Shown: one piece after another, positions 35,601-47,254 of the stretch
Position numbering within the stretch: the first letter of the stretch is position 1
Layout: the number at the start of each line of letters is the position of its first letter
Position numbers and translations under genes: made by a program
DNA from: Lepidodermella squamata
Lineage: Eukaryota; Gastrotricha
Direction of reading: 5' to 3'
Length of the DNA: 64,000 bases
NCBI GenBank assembly: GCA_047495785.1
Contig: JBLDXI010000013.1
Span: 4,092,001 to 4,156,000, forward strand
The notes under the pieces: generated by a model
Told to the model about the DNA's origin: nothing
What the model saw: the letters and a program-made list of their open reading frames with translations, nothing else
The model's database searches: none

Positions 35601-36131
35601 TTACTCACTGATTGGTCTCTATGATGCGGCGAAGTGCCTATCGCCGGGTCAGGATCCGATTTTACAGTCGGCGATCAAGTCTCAACATGATCTCGAACCT
35701 CTTCTCGTGCGAACTCGTGAACTGTTGGAAATTGGTCTCGAAACTCTACGTCACACACTACCTTTATTTGACACAGGTAAATCATTAATTCTAGCGTGAA
35801 AATTAAAATTGAAAAAATGGAATATATATTTTTTTTAAATAATTGGAAATTATTCATAATTAAAATATAATTAATTTTTTTTATAGAATTCTGAAAAATT
35901 TTTATTTTATTTTTTAAAGGTTATGGCTCATTCTATGATTTGCGGCACTTGTCAATGGCGGGCTCACAGCCAAATATTGCGCGATGGGACTATCACGACG
36001 CGCACGTGCGGCAATTATACCTATTGGCGCGAATCGACGCCAACTCGACGGCATCGCGCAGTGATATCTGGTTGAAAACGGCTAAACGCTGGCAGGGCTA
36101 TATGCGGGGCATTCACGCGCCTCACAACTAG
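32693..36131 (+). CDS. GLCE: D-glucuronyl C5-epimerase (heparan sulfate modification)
   Basis: Four exons, 32693-33033, 33237-33835, 34697-35776 and 35920-36131, join with matching phase into 743 residues. It is a Golgi type II protein: a short basic cytoplasmic tail (MRRW), then a membrane anchor (about residues 15-40), an acidic stem and the catalytic domain. It converts D-glucuronate to L-iduronate in heparan sulfate. Family landmarks are YFEVYGHF near the domain start, the helical-barrel segment WLVHNQNENGAWSIP, FDKFTWYEEYPTTP and the C-terminal YDLRHLSMAGSQPNIARWDYH, which matches animal epimerases closely and carries catalytic-site Tyr and Arg residues. It is longer than human GLCE (617) because of the stem. 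A second ATG at 32726 could also start the protein. Confidence 0.93.
34147..34252 (+). repeat. TTAGGG-rich interstitial telomere-like tract
   Basis: About 100 bp in intron 2 of the epimerase gene consists mainly of GGTTAGGG and GGGTTAGG units with variants (GGTTTAGGG, GGGTTCAGG). The G-rich strand is the coding strand. Confidence 0.8.
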
Positions 36132-36467
36132 CCGTCGATAATAATACTTCGTTTTATTGTTATAATGTCTCACGCACGTTTTCTTCGATTATTGACACGT
36201 GTGTTACTTTTCGATACTTCGATACCTGCTCCGAAATTGTGTGAAAAAACGCGGCTAGTTATGTTATATTATGTAAATTGCGAAGAGCTTTATAATTATA
36301 TTGATGAATTTTTAACCTCTCATCTAAACGTGAAATTTCTAGTTTTTCATACGGAATAATTTTAACAATAACTACGGAAAGAATCGTGCAGTTTTTTCTA
36401 GATTTTTGCTTGTTATGACGCAGGAAAGATTGAAAATAAAAATATTTTCAAAAAAAATCGATTTGCT

Positions 36468-36950
36468 TTATTTTTTGCCTTCAATCGACCACAGTTGTTT
36501 AATAGCCCTGAAAAGGCCAATATTGGTGTAATTAAAGTAAGTTATTCCAGCAAATGCGATAATCGACATCAAATAGATCGCCGCCACGCCTGAGTAGTAC
36601 ATAAATTTCGGCTTGTAGCTCAAATAATCGACGACTACTTGTTCGAGGCCGAGGTGATTGTGGAGAACGATCAAGGTCGAAGCTAGGTAGTCGAAAAATG
36701 GCTGCGGGTAGAAGAGACCGGCCGGGATTGCGGCGAACAGTGAGTAGGAAAGCGCCCTGTCGAATATCCAGTGTTTCGGATAGTTGTTCTCCTCCTTCGA
36801 GTCGATTCGGTACAAGGCTTCTTTAGCGTCGAGTGGTTTAGCTGAGGTCGTGCGGAGCAATTTAACTGGGCGGTAGAAAGGCTTCCGAACTGCTAACTGT
36901 TGGGAAATACCCAAACGGCCAAAGCCGAGGAAAAGATTTCGAAACGGCAT
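36468..36950 (-). CDS. SDHD: Succinate dehydrogenase cytochrome b small subunit (SDHD), mitochondrial
   Basis: A single exon of 160 residues. It starts at ATG 36950 with a basic, mitochondrial-type presequence (MPFRNLFLGFGRLG); an ATG 45 bp upstream in frame would hide this. The mature part has three membrane segments. The family block LIVLHNHLGLEQVVVDYL holds the heme b ligand His and the quinone-site Asp-Tyr, and the tail FNYTNIGLFRAIKQLWSI matches the end of animal SDHD. It anchors complex II in the inner membrane and passes electrons to ubiquinone. It is convergent with the epimerase gene, 336 bp apart. Confidence 0.93.
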   Translation of the reverse strand: MPFRNLFLGFGRLGISQQLAVRKPFYRPVKLLRTTSAKPLDAKEALYRIDSKEENNYPKHWIFDRALSYSLFAAIPAGLFYPQPFFDYLASTLIVLHNHLGLEQVVVDYLSYKPKFMYYSGVAAIYLMSIIAFAGITYFNYTNIGLFRAIKQLWSIEGKK

Positions 36951-37872
36951 TGAAAAATTGTGGAATGGCTTTATGAAACAAATCAAACAAATCAAAGATT
37001 TCGATGTACGCCGTTTTTAAAATTTGATATCGCGCAACACTTGTTAATGACGTAACACGTAACAAAAGAAAAAACGCAGAACGTTTTACCCTATTTTTTA
37101 AATTGTAATATCTATTTTCACTAAGAGTTTGCACTTTCCATTCGATCACAACCCTGATAAAAATAAAGAATAAGAGAGCACCTCGAAATGGTCGTAAATT
37201 GTTGTGTTATTTTGGCATCTTATTCTGACTATTGATTTTGCGACCATGAAAACCGATCATTCAATCACAAAAACGTTGATTATGTTACAGCTCCAGTGCG
37301 ACATCTGAGTGATGATTTCCATCAGGTTGGAAAATGGTTTAACCAAACTTTAAGAATCATTCGGTGAAGGCCTGAATCTGAAACGTATTGAACGTTGAAC
37401 GTTGAATGTTGACCTTGAACTCAATGACTCTGCGATTTGACGCAATAGGTACTTTTCATTATCAACAATAAAAAAGAAACTGTTGATTAGTGGAAGCATG
37501 TATGCAATTTTCTCGATATTTATTGGAGGTTAATCTTTCCAAATATCTACCATTAGACCCAAATATCTATCAAGGGAGCTCAAATCGTTAATAGCCGTGA
37601 ACAGGAGTTTTCAAGTTGGGGGTTACCAGTTTGCTTTGCAATGTGTGCAAATGTTAGTGAACTCAAAACATAGATAACAGTAAAGATCGGACGCTTACGA
37701 TCCTGTCATAGTTTCAACATTTTAGGGTGCAAAGGTCACCATGTGCAAAGCCACATTTTTGTGCTTTTTATTTTTTCAGCCATGTGCGCATAGCAAAATT
37801 ACAACTAAGGCAATAATATATTATAATTATCTATGACTCAAAGCCTCATATTTTGGCGACTGATGGGCAATG
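36951..37872. other. Intergenic region upstream of SDHD
   Basis: About 0.9 kb, AT-rich, no exon. It contains the SDHD promoter and the 3' UTR of the Cys-rich gene. Confidence 0.4.
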
Positions 37873-38886
37873 CTATGGGCACTGCTCGCCAAATGGACAA
37901 ACAGTACATCTCTCGAGGGCAAGGCCGTAAACTGTGGCGGTACCGAAACTTCGAGTGTACAAAGGCGCCCCTGTCGCGGGATCGGTTCCGCTTATCAATG
38001 CCGCGCAGCATTCAGCATAACTAGCAAACCCGCCACGCACATCTATTCCAGGCGCCGTCACCTGTTGCATGTGTGTTTTAAAAATGATAAATGTCGCATG
38101 TCGCCAAATAAAAATGCTGAAAATAGCTTACGAAGTCACTAGATAATATGACATAGGAAGGAAGCGGTGCGGTGTGGGGGAATTTGACGCAATGAGCCTC
38201 ATTAGAGAAAGAGAAAGCACCGGCTTTGCTGGAAACCTTGTACGGCTTTGATTCTTTAGCTCCGATGCAGGCGGTTGTCGGATTAGTACCAGGAATTGTT
38301 TCTGTAAAAAGAAACGTGCTAGGTCGAGCGGCCACAGCAGCACAGCATTGGTCAAACGTGCTCCAACCAAGATCCATTGGCTGTAAGTAATGATAGCGCA
38401 GTTCGAAGTAGACTAAGCTAACTGAGGCGTAATACTTACGAAAACTCCGCCGTTAGGGAAAACACTTGTGCATGGAGCACCACTAGCGACGCACAGTCTA
38501 ACATCCGTTTGCCCAATGCCGTAACTCGCAACCGTGGACGATATAGAGCAGAGTTGGAATTGACCTCCCGATGGCTAAAGAACAATTTTACATTACAATT
38601 ATAAGGCGTAATTGCTGTGGCACACCCCAGCGACTGGTGAGCACTGTGAACCTGAAGGACAAGTTGCCGTATTGCCCGAAGTTGGACACGATGGGCAAGA
38701 AGTGGAGGAAGGACACGGTGCTGACGCACCTTTCGATGGCTCGAGAGTAGGACAAGGTGCACTTGTCACAGTAACAAGAGAAGGACAAGGCGCGCATGTA
38801 CTTACGCTAGTGCTGGTGGTTGGTGTGGTACAGGAACTAACCACCGCGAAAATCGCGGAGAGCACAAACAAATTTGTAGCCTCCAT
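37873..38886 (-). CDS. Secreted cysteine-rich protein with two CCAA modules
   Basis: Four exons, 38626-38886, 38440-38574, 38132-38380 and 37873-38061, all phase 0, give 277 residues. The signal peptide is MEATNLFVLSAIFAVVSSC. A Thr/Ser/Pro/Cys-rich stretch follows (SVSTCAPCPSL, SAPCPTL, SAPCPSS), probably O-glycosylated. Two similar modules follow: STFDQCCAAVAARPST in exon 3 and SYAECCAALISGTDPATG in exon 4, each preceded by a Gly-rich turn. The protein ends CTVCPFGEQCP. No named domain is recognised; cuticle, mucin-like or secreted effector roles are all possible. Introns are short and module borders coincide with exons. A TATATATTA element lies about 45 bp upstream. An in-frame ATG 18 bp upstream is an alternative start. 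Confidence 0.75.
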
Positions 38887-38904
38887 CTTTGAAACAGGAT
38901 TCAA

Positions 38905-39627
38905 GAATTTACCCGAATCGCCATGTATAATATATACTGTAGGGTTGAATAGAAAAACGCTAACAATCTGTATTTAGTCTTCTTCTTGTGAGTCATATTA
39001 TATTACACTATATTACTCACATGGTCTTCTTAGCATAGGTAGTCTTCTAATTACCAGTAATCGGACAAATAAGAGATTCGTGTATTTTTAAAGTATTAGT
39101 CTCAAGATTCATGTAGGGGGATTAATTGTTTGGGCATGCATATGTCTGTAACATCAACTCACTCGTTATGCCAAGGGTTGGCGTTGGCATCACAATCCCC
39201 TCAACATCATCGCCGTCAGGACACAACTTTTGAAAGATTTCAATTTATTTTAATTTTTCAGCAGATAATCTCCGGGAATAAAGAAACGCACCCAAAATTC
39301 AATGAATCTCATGAATTGTTTTATTTTTATTTATGTTAGATACTAGGCATATCACAGTCTTGATTAGGCTTTCAAGTCGATCATGTACGGATCCACTGGG
39401 AGAACCAGGTTCATTATGGACTAAGGAGGGAAAATTGAAAGCTGGAACCCCAATTTTAGATGTGGAAAGTTCTGGACCACATTTAAAAAGCAAAACTTTG
39501 TATTGAGTTTTCTATTTGTCGAAGTGAAATTTGTTCACAAATAAAAAAAAATGGATTGCGCATTATCATTATTTCTTTTATTCATCTTAATGCAAAGACG
39601 AATCTGAAAGGTTCCGATCCGTCTGAT
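38905..39627. other. Intergenic region between the Cys-rich gene and ceramidase A
   Basis: No supportable exon. It contains the Cys-rich gene promoter (TATA-like sequence at 38925-38937, minus strand) and the 3' flank of ceramidase A. Confidence 0.4.
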
Positions 39628-40846
39628 TCAGCTTTCAGCCTCCTTTTTATATGTCGGGATGATTCCAAGCCAGAGCTATAAGAACACGAATCATTTTTTC
39701 AGAAATAAATTAATGATTCTTCGAACTTTTTACCTTCAAATTGTTTTGCTTCGCAAGAATGAACAATCTGGCTTTCAAGGTGGTCACAATTAGCAGATGC
39801 GTCGCTAATGATGACATCAAGTGCCAAGCAGCGTGCAGCTGACTGAAAGGCCTTAAACTCGGCGGCAAAACATTTCGCCTCAAATACCTTGAAAAATGTG
39901 ACAAGAATCGCAACGTTTTCAAGAATCAATCCACTCACGTCAAATTATCGCAGGAAATTCGGTCGATTGCCCAAACAAGGCCGGCTGCTAGGTACAGCCC
40001 TACTGCAATACTAAGAAGCCGGACCAAACTCGAATTTAATTGCTTAGAAATTCGACCCAGATTCACAGAGCCAGCAATTAAAATCAGAATATAGCTCGCT
40101 TCAAAAACTACCCGATTGCCGTAGAAAATGTAGAGCTGTCGAATAAATTGCATAAAAAATTAAATGAAAAAAAATGAAAATTAGAAAAAATTGAGAAAAA
40201 TTTAAAAAAAATCAAAGAAGAATTTAAGGTCAAAATGATACATATTAAAAAGTTTAATAAATTTTGAAAAAATGTTAAAAATAATTGGAAAATGAATTTC
40301 CTTACATAAACTGAGCAAAATGTTGTCGCAGCTAGAGCGAGAATTAGCAAAAAATTCCGTCGCGGTTTTTTGGTCGGCAGTTCATAAACGGCATAGAAAT
40401 AAGTAACGACGCCGAAAATCATCGGCAGCTCATCGGCGAGTTGGAAATGTTTCAAAAGGGTCATGTGAAACAAAACTGATCCAATTCCCACGACTGTAAA
40501 TTTAAAAATTTAAAAATTATTGTTTTAATTTATGAAAAATCTGACTTGACATTGCAATGGAGGGTGCGATGTAACGAAATTCAACTCGTTTAGTTTTATA
40601 GGACTCATAACTGCCTATTATCGGAAGAAAAACGATAGCCAAACTCGACAAAGTGTTCCCTAGAAATTAATGAAAAAATTTAGAAGAAACTCTTCAAATC
40701 AGATATTTTTTACAAAATTCAGCAACGTAAGTAGTCATTTCGTAATTCGCCTCGCACCAGTCGATATTTGCTGTTACAGGGCCCCAATAGCCTTGGCCGT
40801 CCCCATAGCCGACCATATCGTAAGGCCTCATAGATGGCGGTGGCAT
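39628..40846 (-). CDS. Alkaline ceramidase, paralog A
   Basis: Six exons, 40714-40846, 40546-40659, 40306-40493, 39939-40135, 39734-39887 and 39628-39675, keep frame and give 277 residues. It hydrolyses ceramide to sphingosine and fatty acid in ER or Golgi membranes. It has the full active-site set: the calcium-binding N-terminus GPVTANIDWCEANYE, the zinc His in SVLFHMTLLKHF, and the two C-terminal zinc His in FSQLHAAWH. About seven membrane segments. Two exons (188 and 197 nt) equal the sums of exon pairs in paralogs B and C (106+82 and 95+102), so two introns were lost, while an extra intron splits the C-terminus before LWLGIIPTY. Most distal gene of the cluster. Confidence 0.9.
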
Positions 40847-41152
40847 AATTTTGCGAAAATTCAGAAATTTGCGAGTTATTTGAATTTCTCATGAAATTTT
40901 GCTGCGTCAAAAGACGAGCGGCGTGGCTAGTCTTTCAAAAAGCCCACGCATTCTTGCCAAGCCTTTCGAAGCAATTGCCATTCATAAGCATGTAAAAAGC
41001 CCTTTCATCACCATTAACACATATTCTCATCCTTTTATTCATCATAATTAGGCTGGTAATTTTAAATTAAAAGGTAGCAAGATAACATTCAGATGACATT
41101 TTTGTTCCAATATTTAATTACGTTAGTTCGATGCTTTGTTATTAAAAAAATA

Positions 41153-42307
41153 TTAGTTGAAATGGGCTTTTGATGTCCCTTTTTCGATCTCAGACGGACA
41201 GGGTGCACAGTAAGGCAGGCAACCGTACTTCAGGCCGATCGTTGAAGTCTTCGAAAGGCGGGTGAATCGCGTTTTAACGAGAAGAAGTAAGAAGGCATGA
41301 GCTCCGAAAGCGACTAGAACGTGCCAAATGGCATGAAATTGACTGAATGGATGTAGGGTTGGATGAATAGCTTGTCGAATCGACCTGAAATAACATTCAA
41401 TCGATTTTTGAGTTTTCAAAATTTCAAAACAGACCTCAGCTGATCGCAATGTAGCCGGTCGGTAATCCAGAATACAACGGCACTTCCATAGCAAAGCATG
41501 GCCATGAAGTAAAATGTGATAGCTGATCTGTCGATTCTGAGCAAAAAAATATTTAAAATTTTACAAAAACTCAGAACAAATCTATACTTGATAAGCCGAA
41601 CGAGAAGCAAACCCATAGAGTAGACAACCATTGTCCCATAAGTGCCTTCAAAAATGAGCCGATCATCCAATATCAAATAGGTCTGTGAAAATATTCGATA
41701 ATCTAGCTGTAATTAACACATAAAATGTTGACATTACCCCGCACGATATTAGGCAACAGAAAAATAGGAAAATCGCTAGGGGTTTGTTGATCACCCGGCG
41801 ATCTTTATCAAGTTCTTGCCTATGAATTAATATTAATTAATTAATAATTTTAGGCATATTTCTCGAGTTATACGCGCAATATACGATAGCAGCGGTGCCC
41901 CAAATCATTGGCATTTCGTCGAAAAGTTGCAGGTGGTACAACAGGCTCATATGGAACATGATTGAACCGATGCCAACAGCTACAAAAAATTCATTTTGAT
42001 TGGAAAAAAACATTTTAGATTATTTATACCAATCATGGCGAAAAATGGAATTATATAGTGGAATTCGATATGACGACCTCGCCAGCCCTCTACAATGCCG
42101 ACGGTAGACAGGAAAATCATCCAAACATTGGATATCGTGTTCCCTAAAAATTCAGAAAAATTTTTAAAAAATTTTAATAAAATTTTCTCACTCACAAAAT
42201 TCTGCGATATAGTATGTAATTTCATAATTGCCCTCGCACCAGTCGATATTGGAGGTAACTGGGCCCCAAAACCCATGATCTGCTCCTCCGGCTCCACTTG
42301 AATCCAT
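41153..42307 (-). CDS. Alkaline ceramidase, paralog B
   Basis: Seven exons, 42196-42307, 42030-42143, 41874-41979, 41738-41819, 41588-41682, 41435-41536 and 41153-41384, give 280 residues. Active-site blocks: WGPVTSNIDWCEGNYE (calcium site), SIMFHMSLLYHL (first zinc His) and FSQFHAIWH (second and third zinc His), plus TYLILDDRLIFE and ITDRLHCDQL. The C-terminus is Cys-rich (LPYCAPCPSE), unlike its neighbours. Exon lengths 114, 106, 82, 95 and 102 are identical to paralog C, showing tandem duplication with conserved gene structure. Its start is about 0.5 kb downstream of the end of paralog C. Confidence 0.93.
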
Positions 42308-42823
42308 TTTTGCCAACAAAATTCTTCAAACTAATTTTCTTTACGAATTTGTTTTTATCCGAGTGTCAGACTACAACAATACGCAAAGGCTCAAGACGCG
42401 TGTCCAAAATCGAGAACGACACCCCATTCATAATGAAATGAAAAGATGTGTATGACCATTCATGGAAATTTAAGATTTATCTCAATGAATATTTGTTGTT
42501 ATTCCGAAAAATCTTCATCTATAAAATTGAAAAGGCAATAAATACTGCTTTATTTTCGTCAAATTCTTTCAATAAATTCATATATATCTGTTTGGCATAA
42601 AATTTGTCATGGAAGGCAAGAAAACTGAGTTTAAGGTGAGATTGGAAATTCAAATTAATTGCACAATGAAATTCACTTCAAAAAATTCGTCTTGCTGAAA
42701 TTGCACAGATTTATAACAGGCGCAGATCTCATTTTCCGAGTATTTTTTTCAATATAATTTAGACAGTCTACTGGATCAAATTCTTCGCATGCCAACACCG
42801 GTGTTGAAGTGATGGCCTTTTAT
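42308..42823. other. Intergenic spacer between ceramidases B and C
   Basis: 516 bp, AT-rich, no exon. It includes the promoter of paralog B and the 3' flank of paralog C. Confidence 0.4.
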
Positions 42824-44056
42824 CTAATGAGCTTTGTCGACCTTTTCAGCCTCGTCCACGGTCAGCGTGCCTTCTTCAAGTTCCCGCAAACGGCCGTAGC
42901 GATAAACGGGGAAAATGTTGAATTTTCGGCCGAATAAATGCGGCTTTTTGAGCGAGGTGAAGCGTGTCCGAAGAATGACCATCAGAAACGAATGGCCGCC
43001 CCAGCCGACGAAAATGTGCCAGACGGAGTGAAATTGGCTGAAAGGCTTCAAAACGCCGGGCAAAACGTTTTTCCGAGCATAGCTAAAAATTGAATTTAAA
43101 TTAAAATCACGAAATTGTTCAAGGGTAAACTCACTCGAGGGTGTCACAATGAAAGCGGTCGACGAGCCAACATGCGAAAGCGAATGCGTAGAAAAATACG
43201 GCGAGGAAGAATAGCCACAAAATTCCGCGATCGATACTGAAAATAATTATAGGGAAAACATTGTGAAAAATGCAAATGTTAATGCCTCACTAATAAGTTC
43301 GAAATCCGAGCAGAGTGATCGAATAAGCGACCAGAATTGCGTAAACGACCTCGAAAATCAATCGATCGTCGAAAATCAGATAGGTCTAAATTTTTAAATA
43401 AAATTCCAAAATTTAAAATTTCAATTTGAAAATGTGAAAATTCGGTTAAAGAAAATTTTTCAAAATTTACCGAAGTGGTCAGAGTGCAAACTGTGAGCAG
43501 AAATATCGCCAAGGGCCAGTTGTATTTTTTGCGAGGTGTAGGCAGACCTTGACTGAAATTCAATTTTTTAAGAAATTTTAATCTTGAATAATTTAAATTG
43601 AATAATTAAAGTGAATAATTTACACTGCATATAATATAGAAGCAGTCCCCCATATCATAGGAAGCTCGTCTAGCAGTTGCGTCCAATATTTCAAGCTACC
43701 ATGAAAGAATACAGAACCGAAACCAACACCTTAAAAAATTTAAATTTAAAAATAAAAATAAAGAATCGAAAAATTTCAACTCACACATCATTGATAAAAA
43801 GGGCAAAATGTAGTAAAATTCGACCTGGCGACCTTTCCATCCTTCGTAGGCGCCAAATAGTGATAGGAAGGCAAGTGAAAAATTGGTCATGGTATTCCCT
43901 AATAAACAGTTTGTTCAATATTTCAAGGCGAAATAACTCCAGCTTACAAAATTCGGCGATGTAAATTGAGACTTCATAATTAGCCTCGCACCAGTCGATA
44001 TTGGCCGTCACTGGGCCCCAATAGCCGACTATTTCGGGCTCCGCGTCTGCCGTCAT
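42824..44056 (-). CDS. Alkaline ceramidase, paralog C
   Basis: Seven exons, 43948-44056, 43785-43898, 43624-43729, 43471-43552, 43291-43385, 43135-43236 and 42824-43082, give 288 residues. The calcium site GPVTANIDWCEANYE and the C-terminal zinc pair FSQFHSVWH are intact. The first zinc His is present in SVFFHGSLKYWTQ, where the usual HM(T/S)L is HGSL. A charged tail (RLRELEEGTLTVDEAEK) replaces the short C-terminus of D. A splice detail matters: the donor at the third exon is AGT followed by GTAAAT, two bases past a rival GTGTAA that would break the frame. It lies directly downstream of the ceramide synthase gene (243 bp). Confidence 0.92.
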
Positions 44057-44299
44057 GTCCTCATCAATTAATGGCCCTAAAAAATGAAAATAAATCCATT
44101 AAAAATTTCAATTTTTTCAACAATTAAAATCATAAGATATAAGACAAAATTTCGATGATTGGAACTGGTATAATTGAATCAATAAAATTCACGTGATTTG
44201 TTTAAATGCTTTCTGAAAGCTGAAAATGACTAGATTGATAAAATGAAATGATTGATAACATGAAATTTCAAACGATAAAACATTATTTTGATCGTTTTT

Positions 44300-47254
44300 T
44301 CAGTCACGCTTCGCCGGCTTTTTGCCCTTGCCCTTGCCGGCTTTGTTCGCATCTTCGCGCGGGTCCTCGGCCTCGCCGCTCTTGCCAACGGCGATTCGAA
44401 CTATGAAAACGGCAATGAAGTAGAACCAGTATGCGTAAAAGAAGTAGAGCGCTCCTAGGAAGAGGTTGAAAAACAAGTGGAAAGGCAACGGTAGTATAGG
44501 GTGAGCAGCCCAAACGCCCAGCGATGCCGCGCGCCACACCTTTGTCAAGTGGAAAAGCAGCCGGTTAGACACCCTGGATTAGAAAAAAATAAGTCGTCTT
44601 ATTGAAACCAAAAAAAATTATGACATCAAAAAATAGTCAACTTTTTTAAATCAAAATTTTAAATATGAAATTTGGAATTTGGAAATTTGGAAATTTTAAT
44701 TTTTTTCGAGATTTTGAAATAATATTTATTTGAACTAAAATTTCAATTTCAGATTTTAAAAATTACCAAGTCACGGCAAAGAGAACGGCCAATATATCTG
44801 ATAAGAAGTTGCAAACAGGCGAAAATCCCGATGTTGTTTTTCGAAGATAGGTGAAAAATTTGCCGCTTTCCAAGAAAATGTCGCTAATATCGTTGAGGAA
44901 GAAAATGAGCACGCCAATTTTTGTGCACCGTGTAATGAACGAAAATGAAATGAGGGTCATCGACACAAAGTGATGAGTCATCATAACCATGGAATCTTTC
45001 CGCCACGCGTCCATGTACAGCGTGCCGTAGACCGAGTGCAGGTAGAAGCTGAGTTGTAGCTTGTAGATGAGCAGTAAATCGAATGGGGTCTGTGATATCG
45101 ACCAGTCGGTGAAGTGTTTCATAGGCTCTTGGAAGAAGGTGTACTCCGTGAAGAGAACGGTCTTTGTCGCGTAGGTCCACATGATGGAGTAGGCAAGGAA
45201 TTTCCAGGCTGATTCGCCGAGTTTTTCTACATTTTTCTCAGCAACTCCCTTCCACCTTGCAAACGGCTAAAAAAATAAAGCAAAATAGAAGAAAGCCATG
45301 AAGCTTATTAGTGATAATGTAGAAATGCGAATTTTTATATAACCTGGTAAATACCGAAAAATACCGAACCGAACCAGTAAAACTATCATTATTGCGAATA
45401 AACCGCGGATAATTACTGTCAAATGGGGTGACTTTGGCCGATCAAAAATCGAATGTCAGTGCGGTAAACAACCCATGAGTTGGGTACCGCTGGATAGTCC
45501 AGGAAAACGTCCTGAGTGTGTACACTGTGTGCAAATATTTACAACCTAATTCGGGACATGTAGAGAGGGAAGTTTTGAAAATTTCCTTTTTCGTTAAAAT
45601 TTCTGTGCCTAATAAAAATGGATCTCATTAGATAGAATCTTCAGACTGTTCTTTACCTGGGCTTTCTAATGGTACACAACAAAAAGGGGTATTTATGATT
45701 ATACAACCCGGGGAAAATCCAAGCAAAATAAAATAATTGATAGATCTCTAATTATGAGATGCTAATTATGCAACCAACATACTGAAGAAAATCGGCACTG
45801 AGAAAAATGTCCACAAATCACAGTGGAGGATTAGGCACAGATGCCAGGATGCCATTCCAAATTTCCGATAACTCTCTAGACGCTAGCGGGCCTGATTACG
45901 AGAGTTATTCTCGAAATTTGCAAAATATTCGGGCTTTTAGGGGTGACTAATTTTGAATATCGGATTTTGGAGTTTAGAGGATTTTGCTGATTGGTCAAAA
46001 TCTAGAAAAAGCCTTGTCATATAGGGATCAAACAAATTAACAAAGGTATTAACATAGGGACATAAAATCATCTAGATTTAAAAAGAACATTTGAAAACTT
46101 CATTTTTTAGTATTTTTCAAATTTTATTGAAAAAACGGTCGTATGAAATTTCGGCCCACGACTTTTGGGCCACGACTTTTCAGTCACGTCAGCTGAGCCG
46201 GAAGACAATTCAGCCCGCGACATACCTAAGAGCCCATATTTTAATGAAAAAGAGCGACATTTTAGCCGCGACAATTCAGCGAGCGACGTTTCACCACAAA
46301 GCTTTCATTTCCTAGACGACATTTCCGCATTCGACATTTTAGCCAGCGACAATTCAGCCCTCCCAATACCTTATTACTGACCAAAGCAATTCTGAATGTC
46401 CACAGCTACCTGACTGCTTAAGCTGGGGCTGAATTGACGTCGGCTTATTTGTTGCCGGCTGAAACATCGTCATATTTTTATGTATTATGGGCTAAACTGT
46501 CGTCAGCTGAATTGTCGCTGAAATTTGTTTTAATTTCGGCTGAGATGTCGCAGGCTGGATTGTCGCTCAGTTATTTAGGCTTAATTGTCGTTGGGCTGTA
46601 AAGTCTACGCGGAATTAAGCGGCTAAAATGTCGTGTGCTGTATTGACGCCACACCGAAAAAACGAAAGCAAATTAAAAAATGGAAATAAGCGATTATCCA
46701 TAGATGAATACCATTCCTATATTAATATTAATAAAATTTCAACCGCGAAATTTTGGAAAATTCGAAATTTAATTAGTTGCGAATCGTTCATTTTATTTAG
46801 TTTTCGCACCGACTTGGCCCCTCAACTCTATTAGGGATGGGCGATTATTAGCGAATGGGCTACTATTGGAAAAACGGTAAATTTGTTTATCTATAATTAT
46901 ACGAAACAAAATCCTGTTTGTATAGTAGTTAGATACCTTGAAAACGACTCCATCGAGAATGTAGCGCGCAACAGTCCATAAAATAGCAAACCCTAGCACC
47001 GTGACGAGTTCCTCGACGGTGATCAGCGCGGTGAAGTACTTGAAATCCGTCGCGAATCTGCCGCCGAAATAGCGAAAAAACCCGACTTTATCCGTCGTAT
47101 TCGCATAGATCTCGCGGTAACACTGCACGGTTAGGCCGAGACCGCGAGCTATGTCCGCAACGGCCTGTAGCGGGTTAAGCGTTTCTTCAGTGCCCGCCGT
47201 CTGGCGCAAATGCTCGCATTCGCCGTACGACGCCGGGTAACCAGCGAGGGCCAT
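44300..47254 (-). CDS. CERS: Ceramide synthase (LAG1/LASS family)
   Basis: Exons 46937-47254, 44767-45266 and 44300-44573 give 363 residues. It N-acylates sphingoid bases to (dihydro)ceramide in the ER. Residues about 107-134 match the N-terminal edge of the TLC domain (FARWKGVAEKNVEKLGESAWK). The Lag1 motif follows, with the catalytic His pair in MMTHHFVSMTLISFSF (about 203-204) and the Asp box FFLNDISDIFLESGKF. Several membrane segments. The basic tail (KAGKGKGKKPAKRD) fits a cytosolic ER-protein end. No homeobox-like domain, as in many invertebrate members. The 1.67-kb first intron, very long here, contains a foldback repeat (46150-46640). It sits between ceramidases C and D on the same strand, so the enzyme that makes ceramide is embedded among those that split it. 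Confidence 0.93.
46150..46640. repeat. Foldback element built of GGCTGAATTGTCG motifs
   Basis: The left half repeats variants of GCGACAATTCAGC and GCGACATTTTAGCC about eight times (for example near 46207, 46256, 46274 and 46348). The right half repeats the reverse complement, variants of GGCTGAATTGTCG and GGCTAAAATGTCG, about eight times (near 46427, 46458, 46488, 46503, 46540, 46555 and 46620). The halves meet near 46390-46420. The whole stretch can fold back on itself as a staggered hairpin. Confidence 0.75.

Noticed and set aside
37303-37380. C/D snoRNA-like signals (TGATGA followed about 70 bp later by CTGA)
   Set aside because: No clear terminal stem and no convincing C'/D' boxes or guide. 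The short boxes are expected by chance.
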